NCBI GenBank assembly: GCA_038230975.1
Contig: JBBRMF010000025.1
Location: 1 to 33,033 of the forward strand
Origin: JANXVV01 sp038230975
GTDB taxonomy: Bacteria > Planctomycetota > Phycisphaerae > Tepidisphaerales > Tepidisphaeraceae
Direction of reading: 5' to 3'
DNA: 33,033 nt
Numbering within the stretch: position 1 is the stretch's first letter; each line of letters begins with the position of its first letter. The notes under the pieces were generated by a model. The model searched no databases. It had not been told where the DNA came from and saw nothing but the letters and a program-made list of their open reading frames with translations. Shown one piece after another: positions 15,645 to 22,705 of the stretch. The position numbers were made by a program, and so were the translations under genes.

Positions 15645-16088
15645 ATGAATGACTGGATTGAACTGTCCGCCTCCCCGCTTTCCACCGCTGCCGCCGTCGA
15701 GTTCGCGACGGACCCCGCCGCCGGTGGGATTGATCTTTTTCTCGGGACGACTCGTCAGGAAAAAAACGGTGAGGGGAAATCGCTCCTCGCACTCGATTAT
15801 GAAGCGTATCCGGAAATGGCCGTTTCGCAGATGCGCGAACTTGCCGCCCGCGCTCGAACGCAATGGGCGATCCTGAAAATCGTGCTGTTGCATCGCACGG
15901 GCCGGGTAGGACTTGGCGAACCCTCAGTCATTATCGCCGTTTCGACCGCTCACCGCGCCGCCTCGTTCGAGGCGTGCCGTTGGATCATCGACACTCTCAA
16001 GACTGAAGTGGCCGTCTGGAAAAAAGAAGTCTGGGCGGATGGAACCACGTCATGGGTCGCCGGACATACTATCGAAATTCCTTCGTGA
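15645..16088 (+). CDS. moaE: Molybdopterin synthase catalytic subunit MoaE
   Basis: A 147-residue MoaE, the catalytic half of molybdopterin synthase. IDLFLGTTRQE, LDYEAYPEMAVSQM, HRTGRVGLGEPSVIIAVSTAHR and VAVWKKEVWADGTTSWV are family motifs; the Lys pair in WKKE contributes to the active site that binds the MoaD tail. GGAGG at 15632-15636 lies eight bases before ATG 15645; the upstream GTG 15630 would overlap moaD and is less likely. Other Moa/Mog genes are not in the window. Confidence 0.95.
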   Translation: MNDWIELSASPLSTAAAVEFATDPAAGGIDLFLGTTRQEKNGEGKSLLALDYEAYPEMAVSQMRELAARARTQWAILKIVLLHRTGRVGLGEPSVIIAVSTAHRAASFEACRWIIDTLKTEVAVWKKEVWADGTTSWVAGHTIEIPS

Positions 16089-16120
16089 GTGCCCTATCAC
16101 TTTGGGATATAGTTACACCC

Positions 16121-16552
16121 ATGGAATACTCCAAAGGTGTCATGTTTGCGGTGCTGGCGGCGGTTTGCGCTTCGGTCGTGGGGATTTTCGCCAAAATTGG
16201 AATGGCTGAAGTTCCACCGGTGCTGGCAACGGCCGTGCGGAGCGTGGTGATGATGCTCTTTTGCCTGATCATCGCATTGGCGATGGGAACGGGCAGCAAG
16301 CTGCAGTCGCTGCACGGAAAGGCGATCACCATGATCGTGCTTTCCGGAATTGCCGGCGCAGCTTCATGGATGTTTGGTTTTATTGCCTACGACAAAATCG
16401 GGGTGTCAAAAACCAGCCCGATCGACAAACTGAGTGTGCCGCTGGCGGTGATACTTGCGGTGATCTTTCTCGGCGAACGGCCTTCAAAGATCAACTGGGC
16501 GGGGATTGTGTTGATTGCGGCCGGTGCGTATCTGGCGGCACTGCGGGATTGA
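16121..16552 (+). CDS. EamA-family membrane protein, single-repeat (half-size) transporter
   Basis: A 143-residue protein with about five hydrophobic helices, equal to one EamA repeat of the drug/metabolite transporter superfamily. YSKGVMFAVLAAVCASVVGIF opens it, and DKLSVPLAVILAVIFLGE followed by WAGIVLIAAGAYL is the conserved C-terminal helix pair. Full DMT exporters have two such repeats; single-repeat members probably dimerise. ATG 16121 is taken because the upstream in-frame residues overlap moaE and have no membrane character. It is the last gene of the lpxI run, closed by a stem-loop. Substrate unknown. Confidence 0.85.
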   Translation: MEYSKGVMFAVLAAVCASVVGIFAKIGMAEVPPVLATAVRSVVMMLFCLIIALAMGTGSKLQSLHGKAITMIVLSGIAGAASWMFGFIAYDKIGVSKTSPIDKLSVPLAVILAVIFLGERPSKINWAGIVLIAAGAYLAALRD

Positions 16553-16558
16553 AAAATC

Positions 16559-16636
16559 GCCCACGAAGGAACACGAATCAAAACGAAAAAGGCAAGGGAA
16601 ATTTTTCGCGTTCTTTATTCGTGTTCCTTCGTGGGC
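16559..16636. terminator. Probable bidirectional terminator between convergent genes
   Basis: A perfect 20-bp inverted repeat: GCCCACGAAGGAACACGAAT at 16559-16578 pairs with 16617-16636, loop 38 bases. On the plus strand the stem is followed by AGTATTTTTAG; on the minus strand by GATTTTTC. It lies between the convergent EamA and FKBP genes. The long loop is unusual for a terminator, and it may also belong to a dispersed repeat family. Confidence 0.65.
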
Positions 16637-16647
16637 AGTATTTTTAG

Positions 16648-17223
16648 TTATTCCGCGACACGAGCCATGCCGACAAGCTCGACATCGAAGTGAAGTTCAG
16701 AACCACCTGGGATGGTCGGTGGGCTGCCGGCGGCGCCATACCCGAGTTCGGCGGGGATAATCAATTTGCGCTTTTCACCGACTTTCATGCCGGCAACGCC
16801 CTCATCCCAACCCTTGATGACTTCACCTTTACCAAGTTTGAAGCGGATCGGTTCACCGCGATCGAGGGAAGAGTCAAACTTCTTGCCGTCCTTCAGAGTA
16901 CCGGTGTAATGAACCCAGACGATGTCGCCAGCCTTGGCGGCACCATCGGTGTTGGCAACCTCAATAATCTGCAGTCCCGATTTTGTCACGGTCTTCTTTT
17001 CTTCTTGCACGGGTTCCTTTTTCTCTACCTTGGGTGTTTCAGTTTTTGGCGCCTCAGGCTTGGGGGCTTCTGTTTTTGGAGCTTCTGTCTTAGGCGCGGC
17101 CGTTTTCGGGGCTTCGGTTTTGGGGGCTTCGGTCGCCGGTTTGGTATCGGCGGGTTCGGCGTGAAGCGCAAAAGAAAGGAGCGATGCCGCGACGGCGGCC
17201 GTGAGAGCGATACGATTAAACAT
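16648..17223 (-). CDS. Secreted FKBP-type peptidyl-prolyl cis-trans isomerase
   Basis: A 191-residue exported proline isomerase that assists folding outside the cytoplasm. Residues 1-22 form a signal peptide (LTAAVAASLLSFALHA). Residues 27-75 are a linker with tandem PKTEA-type repeats, rich in Pro, Lys, Thr and Glu. The FKBP domain covers about 80-188, with VHYTGTLKDGKKFDSS, PIRFKLGKGEVIKGWDEGV, GEKRKLIIPAELGYG and LHFDVELV all intact, including the active-site Tyr, Phe, Asp and Trp positions. ATG 17223 has AAGGA five bases upstream; the longer frame to 17454 reads through a palindromic repeat and is not real coding sequence. A good promoter lies about 190 bases upstream. Confidence 0.93.
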   Translation of the reverse strand: MFNRIALTAAVAASLLSFALHAEPADTKPATEAPKTEAPKTAAPKTEAPKTEAPKPEAPKTETPKVEKKEPVQEEKKTVTKSGLQIIEVANTDGAAKAGDIVWVHYTGTLKDGKKFDSSLDRGEPIRFKLGKGEVIKGWDEGVAGMKVGEKRKLIIPAELGYGAAGSPPTIPGGSELHFDVELVGMARVAE

Positions 17224-17276
17224 GCTAGTCCTTGGTCTGGGGTCTGTTGGTTCCGCCTCAATATTGAGAAATTTCA

Positions 17277-17341
17277 GGTGGCGTGGGCGTCTCGCCCGCG
17301 TTTTCTTCCGAAGAAAGCACGGGCGAGACGCCCATGCCACC
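17277..17341. repeat. Inverted repeat, dispersed family C (second copy)
   Basis: 17277-17298 pairs with 17320-17341 over 22 bases with one mismatch, the same sequence as the copy at 9143-9205. The loop differs (CGCGTTTTCTTCCGAAGAAAG-like). It falls inside the predicted 5' leader of the FKBP transcript, between promoter and ribosome site. Confidence 0.85.
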
Positions 17342-17409
17342 ATTTTTTCCCATGCTCCGCGCGGAACGGAGTCACTTGGCGTGGACAAAAAGCGTCCACG
17401 AACTGCTGC

Positions 17410-17438
17410 TTTATAACAGAACGAATAACAGGTGTGAA
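17410..17438 (-). promoter_or_regulatory. Candidate promoter of the FKBP gene
   Basis: On the minus strand TTCACA (17433-17438, 5 of 6) and TATAAA (17410-17415, 5 of 6) are separated by exactly 17 bases. Transcription would begin near 17403, giving a leader of about 180 bases that contains the family C palindrome. Confidence 0.55.
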
Positions 17439-17475
17439 CAGGGGCGTGTGGCACAATCGGCGGAGGGGGGAAGAC

Positions 17476-19269
17476 TCAGGTCGTCGATGCTGTTCGCAGC
17501 GACAAAGCCTTGCGGATCTCAGTTAACAACTGATCCACCTTAAACGGCTTGAACAACACCGCTTGCAGCCCTTCCTGACTGGCGCGAACGATACTGTGAT
17601 TCGGATCATAACCAAATCCGGTCATGAGGATCACCGGAACCAGCATGCACCGACGACGGGCGGCGGCAAAAACATCGTAGCCCGTCTTATCCGGCATCTT
17701 GATGTCGCTCAAAATCAGCTCGTATTTACAATCTTCAGCCTGGGCTTCAATATGCGCAATCGCCTCGGCTCCATTCGCGGCAACCGTTACGTCCGCATGG
17801 AACTTACGGAGAATCTCGCTGATCGTCGTCCGAAGATTGGGTTCATCGTCGGCAACCAGAATTCTTGCTCCGCGTAGAATGGGATCTTCACCGCTTTTGA
17901 CATCCCCCGCGCCGAGCACTGTCTTATTCGTGCCATCGGCGGCTTGCCGTAGGCTACGGCGGATGGTCTGCACATTTTCCATGATCGCGTGCAGTTTGTT
18001 GCGGAGATCGTCGTTGCCGATGTAATCATCCATCAAAGCCATGGCATCTGAAGCAATGTCATTCAGTGGGCCGGCCACTTCACTACAGACATCGTCCGCC
18101 ACCTTATGAGCCGTACCCACGCGCTCGACGACCATCAGATCTAAAATGTTCAATGCGATGGCGACGTACCGCCCGAAGATTTCCGCAAACTGCCGATCAT
18201 CTTCATTGAAAGCAGCGCGCTGGCGGCTCTCAATATTAAACACACCAATCACTTTGTCATGCAACCGAAGCGGCACCGTCAAACTGCTTTTGGCTTGATC
18301 GAGTCCGAGCACATACCGCGGATCGCGCTCGACATCCGGGCAGATGTACGATCGACCCGTGGCTGCAACAAATCCACTGATGCCGTTCCCCTCGGACTGG
18401 GCGAAAAGATCAACTTCCTGCGCCTCAGGCGGCAATCCAACACTGATGCAAAGCTCCAATTTATTGGCCTTGCGATCGAGCAGGCGAATCGCGAAGTGAT
18501 CAAAATGCATCAGATCGCGCGTGTATTTGATGATCTTGTCTTCAAGGAGTTTCAGCCGTTCCTGCACATTCAGCTTGCTGAGCGCATCACCCTCAAGACG
18601 CACCAGTTCACTACCGGCTTTGTCGATGGCATCAATCTTCTGTTGCAATCGACGGGTGCCGGTGGCATCCCAGATCACCGCAACCACCTGTACCACCTGA
18701 CCCGCCGGAGCGATCACCGGCGAGGCGATCAACTCCAGGAACTGCTGGTCTTCGATATTCAGGGTGTAACGCTTGGAGCGGGCGAAGTAGGTCGGGTGGG
18801 AATCGGTCGGAGCAGGAGAGCCATTCGCTGATACGTGAGACGAATTACTGCTATGTGATGAACCGTTATGAGAGCCGTTGACCTGAGGCGAGACTTGCGT
18901 ACTGAAAAGATTAAATGCTTCCTGACACGTACGGCGAATTTTCTCATGAACCCGGGCAGGCCAGGCCTGCATCTTTTTGTTCATCCAGTTACAGCGGGCA
19001 TCGCCGTCGACAATACAAACGCCTTCACCAATCGTACTGAGAATTAAATTGGCCTGTTGACTGACCAAAGCACGTTCGAGGGGAAGGAAATCTGCGGAGT
19101 CAGAGAAGATGGCATCGAAGTGTTCGGTCCGAAGCGCTTCGATGGCTAAATCGATAGAACCGGCCTCTACGGCATTGGACAAACCTTTGAGCGCTGCGAT
19201 CAGAGGAGCGTTTGCCGTCGATTGGCCTGACAGAATGAGAACTTTGGAGCGAACCTCGTCCAAAAGCAT
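17476..19269 (-). CDS. PAS-GAF-response regulator receiver protein with degenerate histidine-kinase helix
   Basis: A 597-residue cytoplasmic signalling protein. Order: an N-terminal segment resembling a damaged receiver (SKVLILSGQ), a PAS-like domain about 73-203 (ILSTIGEGVCIVDGDARCNWMN) carrying a Ser/Asn/His-rich insert at 131-157, a GAF domain about 236-376 (FDHFAIRLLDRKANKLEL, SLTVPLRLHDKVIGVFNIESR), a DHp-like helical pair about 385-443, and a C-terminal REC domain about 467-590 with acidic DDE at 474-476, phosphoacceptor Asp522 in LSDIKMPD, and Lys574 in FKPF. The DHp-like SEVAGPLNDI has Ser where a kinase would have His, and there is no ATPase domain, so autophosphorylation is not expected. 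ATG 19269 is chosen over TTG 19311, which lies at the predicted transcription start. Confidence 0.85.
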   Translation of the reverse strand: MLLDEVRSKVLILSGQSTANAPLIAALKGLSNAVEAGSIDLAIEALRTEHFDAIFSDSADFLPLERALVSQQANLILSTIGEGVCIVDGDARCNWMNKKMQAWPARVHEKIRRTCQEAFNLFSTQVSPQVNGSHNGSSHSSNSSHVSANGSPAPTDSHPTYFARSKRYTLNIEDQQFLELIASPVIAPAGQVVQVVAVIWDATGTRRLQQKIDAIDKAGSELVRLEGDALSKLNVQERLKLLEDKIIKYTRDLMHFDHFAIRLLDRKANKLELCISVGLPPEAQEVDLFAQSEGNGISGFVAATGRSYICPDVERDPRYVLGLDQAKSSLTVPLRLHDKVIGVFNIESRQRAAFNEDDRQFAEIFGRYVAIALNILDLMVVERVGTAHKVADDVCSEVAGPLNDIASDAMALMDDYIGNDDLRNKLHAIMENVQTIRRSLRQAADGTNKTVLGAGDVKSGEDPILRGARILVADDEPNLRTTISEILRKFHADVTVAANGAEAIAHIEAQAEDCKYELILSDIKMPDKTGYDVFAAARRRCMLVPVILMTGFGYDPNHSIVRASQEGLQAVLFKPFKVDQLLTEIRKALSLRTASTT

Positions 19270-19319
19270 CCTCAGTGAACCTTGCCCGGTGGCAACCCCA
19301 TTTGTTTGCAAGCGTTTTA

Positions 19320-19348
19320 TTAATATCTAATTTAATCGAACAAATCAA
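19320..19348 (-). promoter_or_regulatory. Candidate promoter of the PAS-GAF-REC gene
   Basis: On the minus strand TTGATT (19343-19348) and TATTAA (19320-19325), each 4 of 6, are separated by 17 bases in a strongly AT-rich stretch. Transcription would start near 19313, which favours the ATG at 19269 as start codon. Weak evidence. Confidence 0.3.
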
Positions 19349-19450
19349 ACATATTTTGAACGCCTGACCACTATTATTTCAATTTCCGCTGCGATAACAG
19401 TCAATAATACGCAATATGACGGCGACAGTTCGACACTGGCCGTAATAAAT

Positions 19451-20416
19451 CTATCGGTCCGAATGGAGCATCTGCTGAACTCCCTGTTTGACCAGGCGTT
19501 CCCAACAGTCGTTTGTGAGGGCATCGACATATCCGCGCGCTCCGGTCGCTTCGGCATGGATCACCGGCAAACCACCCTCACGAGTTCCCACCACCGCTCG
19601 AAGATACAGGTGATCCTCTGTCACCGTCGCGAGCGCGGCGATGGGCGAATGACAATCCCCACCTAACTTGGCCACCATCGCTCGTTCAGCCTTCACACAC
19701 AAGTCGACATCCGGCTGGTGGAGCGCGGCCAAATACTGCCGAGTTTGCTCGTCTTGCACCCGACATTGCAATGCCAAAGCCCCTTGTCCGGGTGATGGAA
19801 GCATTTCCATGGGGTCCAGGAGAATCATTCGGGAGCTGTCAAACAACTTGGTGCGGTGCAGCCCCGCCGCCGCCAGAATGATGGCGTCATACTGGCCTTC
19901 ATCTAATTTGCGAAGACGGGTATCGATATTGCCGCGAATCGGTTCGACCTGCAGATCCGGCCGATGCAGGAGGATCTGGCATCGACGTCGCAGACTACCC
20001 GTACCAATCCGGAAATCCTTCGGCAGATCGCGTAGTGTTGACAGAATTGGGCCTTGCGGGAACTGCCGCAAGGCCAGCACATCGCGCGCATCCTCACGCT
20101 CGGGAGTCGCGGCGATGATCAGTTCCGCCCCATCGACCAGCGGCATCGTCACCGGCACATCTTTATAGCTGTGAACCGCGAAATCCACTTCACCCGCCAA
20201 AAGCGCAAGCTCCAGTTCTTTCGTAAATAATCCCTTCCCACCCACATCATGCAAAGGTTTGTCGGTGATGAGATCACCGCTGGTTTTGATGATCACCAGT
20301 TCCACCTGCAGGCCTGAATGATGATTTTCCAATTCCGTGGCGATCAGTTGGCTCTGGGTACGCGCAAGCAGGCTGCCGCGGGTTCCCAAACGAAGCGTTT
20401 TGATAGTTGACGACAT
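19451..20416 (-). CDS. hemC: Hydroxymethylbilane synthase (porphobilinogen deaminase)
   Basis: HemC joins four porphobilinogen units into hydroxymethylbilane in haem synthesis. The 321 residues fit the family. Visible: LRLGTRGSLLARTQS at the N-terminus, GGKGLFTKELE near 59-69, the catalytic Asp86 within AVHSYKDVP, the arginine-rich GTGSLRRRCQILLHRPDL, RGNIDTRLRK, LPSPGQGALALQCR, and Cys255 in GGDCHSPIA, which carries the dipyrromethane cofactor. All key residues are present. It is divergent from the SDR gene at 20596 and no other hem gene is near, so it appears to be monocistronic. The stop lies 180 bases before the next minus-strand gene. Confidence 0.97.
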   Translation of the reverse strand: MSSTIKTLRLGTRGSLLARTQSQLIATELENHHSGLQVELVIIKTSGDLITDKPLHDVGGKGLFTKELELALLAGEVDFAVHSYKDVPVTMPLVDGAELIIAATPEREDARDVLALRQFPQGPILSTLRDLPKDFRIGTGSLRRRCQILLHRPDLQVEPIRGNIDTRLRKLDEGQYDAIILAAAGLHRTKLFDSSRMILLDPMEMLPSPGQGALALQCRVQDEQTRQYLAALHQPDVDLCVKAERAMVAKLGGDCHSPIAALATVTEDHLYLRAVVGTREGGLPVIHAEATGARGYVDALTNDCWERLVKQGVQQMLHSDR

Positions 20417-20451
20417 GAATGTTCAAACAAATGGGTTTAATTCTGTAATTC

Positions 20452-20490
20452 TGTAGGGTGGGTGTACTCGCCCACCGATTTGCTGAGTGA
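20452..20490. repeat. Single-arm copy of dispersed family B
   Basis: Thirty-nine bases with about 35 identical to 7836-7874. The palindromic GTGGGTGTACTCGCCCAC core is present, but the inverted second arm of the full element is missing. It lies in the 179-base gap between divergent hemC and the SDR gene. Confidence 0.75.
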
Positions 20491-20595
20491 TTACAACATG
20501 CTTTCAAATCCAGTAAAAACAATCAGCGCAATTGCTTCCAGCCGGCGCGATCTTTAGTGTACAGTCGGTTGACATTCATTTGAAGAAGGAGCTAC

Positions 20596-21522
20596 ATGTC
20601 TGGAAAAGTCTTCGTCACGGGTGGAAGCGGATTTGTCGGTTCAGCGATTATTGAAGAATTGGTGAGCCGTCATTATTCGGTCAACGCCTTGACGAACCGG
20701 CGCAAAATTTCGGTGGGTGGTGATCGACTGCGATCTGTCGAGGGCAGCCTCTTCGATCCGGCAACCCTGCGCGCCGGCATGGAGGGCTGCACTGCCGTCA
20801 TCCATGTCGTCGGTATTATTATGGAGAAGCGATCGAAAGGCATCACCTTTGAGCGTGTCCATGTCGAAGGCACGAAAAATGTCGTCGACGCGACAAAGGC
20901 AACCGGGATTCATCGCTATCTGCAGATGTCCGCGCTCGGCACGCGGTCGGGTGCGGTCAGCGATTATCACAAAACAAAATTTGCCGCCGAGGAATATGTG
21001 CGCTCCAGCGGGTTGGAGTGGACCATTTTCCGCCCTTCCATGATCCACGGCCCTGCCGGTGAATTCATGCAGATGGAAGCCGCCTGGGCACGGCACCAAA
21101 AACCACCGTTTCTGTTCATGCCTTATTTTGGCAGAGGTTTGACGGGTCTTGGTGGCGCCGGGATGCTCCAACCCGTTTACGTCAAAGATGTCGCCCGGGC
21201 GTTTGTCGATGCGTTGGGGAATCCGAAAACCATCGGCGAGGTTTATCCGTTGGGCGGGCCGAGCGCGATCACCTGGCCGCAGATGCACCGCATTGCCGCC
21301 GAGGCTATCACCGGAAAAAAACCACGCGTCGTCCCTCTGCCGGCGTGGTACGCAAAGATGATCGCCGCCATCACCCCCGCTGCCCTGCTGTCGTTCAACC
21401 GCGATCAAGTCATCATGAGTCAGGAAGACAACACCTGCGACATGACGAAATTCAAAGACGATTTCGGCTGGGAAACGCAGCCCTTTGAAGAAACCGTGAA
21501 GGCGTATGCCAAGCAGCTCTAA
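20596..21522 (+). CDS. NAD(P)-binding SDR, complex I NDUFA9-subunit-like family
   Basis: A 308-residue atypical SDR. FVTGGSGFVGSAIIEEL at the N-terminus is the nucleotide-binding glycine motif; VIHVVGIIMEKRSKGITFERVHVEGTKNV and YLQMSALGTR are characteristic of the NDUFA9/YfcH-like atypical SDR group, and YHKTK (Tyr-x-x-x-Lys) is kept. WTIFRPSMIHGP and LQPVYVKDVARAF complete the family pattern. Bacterial members are usually annotated as complex I NDUFA9 family but act as stand-alone quinone- or sugar-type reductases of uncertain role; membership of complex I here is not shown. AAGGAG sits a few bases before the ATG. Downstream is a palindrome and then the lactate dehydrogenase gene. Confidence 0.88.
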   Translation: MSGKVFVTGGSGFVGSAIIEELVSRHYSVNALTNRRKISVGGDRLRSVEGSLFDPATLRAGMEGCTAVIHVVGIIMEKRSKGITFERVHVEGTKNVVDATKATGIHRYLQMSALGTRSGAVSDYHKTKFAAEEYVRSSGLEWTIFRPSMIHGPAGEFMQMEAAWARHQKPPFLFMPYFGRGLTGLGGAGMLQPVYVKDVARAFVDALGNPKTIGEVYPLGGPSAITWPQMHRIAAEAITGKKPRVVPLPAWYAKMIAAITPAALLSFNRDQVIMSQEDNTCDMTKFKDDFGWETQPFEETVKAYAKQL

Positions 21523-21540
21523 TCACCATGCGCAATTCGT

Positions 21541-21608
21541 GTAGGTTCCGCTGTGCGGAACAAGAATGGCGAGCCAAAAAAAAAGACGATCCGCACAGCG
21601 GAACCTAC
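21541..21608. repeat. Inverted repeat, dispersed family D
   Basis: GTAGGTTCCGCTGTGCGGA at 21541-21559 pairs perfectly with 21590-21608 (19 bp), loop 30 bases with a long A-run. Related in sequence to the hairpin inside the serine hydrolase gene at 25488-25515. It fills the gap between the SDR and lactate dehydrogenase genes and may act as a partial terminator. Confidence 0.85.
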
Positions 21609-21632
21609 GAACTTTGAGACTGGAGACGACTG

Positions 21633-22577
21633 ATGCATTCAAACAAACTCGCCATTGTGGGGGCCGGGACGGTTGGAACCACCATCGCCTATGCATGCAT
21701 GTTACGCGGTGTTTGCAAGCACATTGCTCTTTATGATGTGAACGCCGCCAAAGTGCGCGCCGAAACGCTCGACCTAAACCACGGCATGCAATTCGTTTCG
21801 ATGGCGACCGTGGAAGGTTCGGATGACCTCGAAATCTGCCGGGATGCTTCCGTGATCGTGCTAACCGCCGGGGCCAAACAAAAAATGGGTCAATCGCGGA
21901 TGGACTTGGCGGCAATGAATGTCGAACTCTGCCGTTCGCTGATTCCCAAGCTCCTTAAAGTCGCCCCGGCTGCAGTGCTATTGATGGTGACCAATCCGGT
22001 GGACGTCATTACCTATGTCGCGCAAAAACTGAGCGGCCTGCCGACAAACCAGGTATTTGGAAGCGGCACGGTGCTGGACAGTTCGCGTTTTCGATTCCTG
22101 ATCGCCCAGCGTTTGAAGGTGGCGGTGCAGAGCGTTCATGCGACCATCGCCGGTGAGCATGGCGACAGCGAAATCCCCCTCTGGAGCAGTGCCTCAGTCG
22201 CCAATCTCCCCCTGCATGACTGGGCCGTTCGAGGTCACGGCAAGCTCACCGTGCGAGATCGAACCGAGATTTTCCAGAACGTGAAAAACTCCGCCGCACA
22301 GATCATCGAAGGCAAAGGCGCCACCAATTTTGCCATCGGTCTGGCAACGGCTAAAATCCTCGAAGCTGTGCTGCACGATGAAAACCGTGTGCTGCCGGTG
22401 AGTTCCCTGCTGACAAATTACCAGGGGATCAGCGATGTATGTCTCTCCGTCCCCTGCATCGTCAATCGCAGTGGAGTTGATGCGGCCTTACCCGTCCCCT
22501 TAAACGCCGCGGAATTAGCGGGATTGACGAACAGCGCGGAGACGATTCGGGCGACGATTAGGTCGTTAGGTTTTTGA
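21633..22577 (+). CDS. L-lactate dehydrogenase
   Basis: A 314-residue NAD-dependent 2-hydroxyacid dehydrogenase interconverting pyruvate and L-lactate. The glycine motif is GAGTVG at 10-15. The substrate-specificity position is Gln83 in AGAKQKMGQSR, as in lactate dehydrogenases; malate dehydrogenases have Arg there. Arg89, Asp149 and Arg152 in GTVLDSSRFR, and the catalytic His176 in GEHGDSEIP are present. Lys82 and Met85 in the mobile loop differ from the common ANQKPGETR. The family call is firm; lactate over malate rests on Gln83. It lies between palindrome D and the fusion gene, with no shared pathway evident. Confidence 0.9.
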   Translation: MHSNKLAIVGAGTVGTTIAYACMLRGVCKHIALYDVNAAKVRAETLDLNHGMQFVSMATVEGSDDLEICRDASVIVLTAGAKQKMGQSRMDLAAMNVELCRSLIPKLLKVAPAAVLLMVTNPVDVITYVAQKLSGLPTNQVFGSGTVLDSSRFRFLIAQRLKVAVQSVHATIAGEHGDSEIPLWSSASVANLPLHDWAVRGHGKLTVRDRTEIFQNVKNSAAQIIEGKGATNFAIGLATAKILEAVLHDENRVLPVSSLLTNYQGISDVCLSVPCIVNRSGVDAALPVPLNAAELAGLTNSAETIRATIRSLGF

Positions 22578-22705
22578 GCGATTCCTCGCGGAGATCCAAC
22601 GAACATAGCGGCCAAACGCCGCCCTTAGCTTGCGACCAACCTGCCGCGCAGTATCATTCCAAACGCATCGATTCAAGCTCTTTTTCCCGTGGTTAAGGTT
22701 ATCGA

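Noticed and set aside
17224..17454. A longer FKBP start at 17454
   Set aside because: It translates the family C palindrome as WASRP-like residues and removes the signal peptide from the N-terminus; ATG 17223 has a good AAGGA.
21633..22577. Malate dehydrogenase
   Set aside because: The specificity residue is Gln83, as in lactate dehydrogenases, instead of the Arg of malate dehydrogenases.
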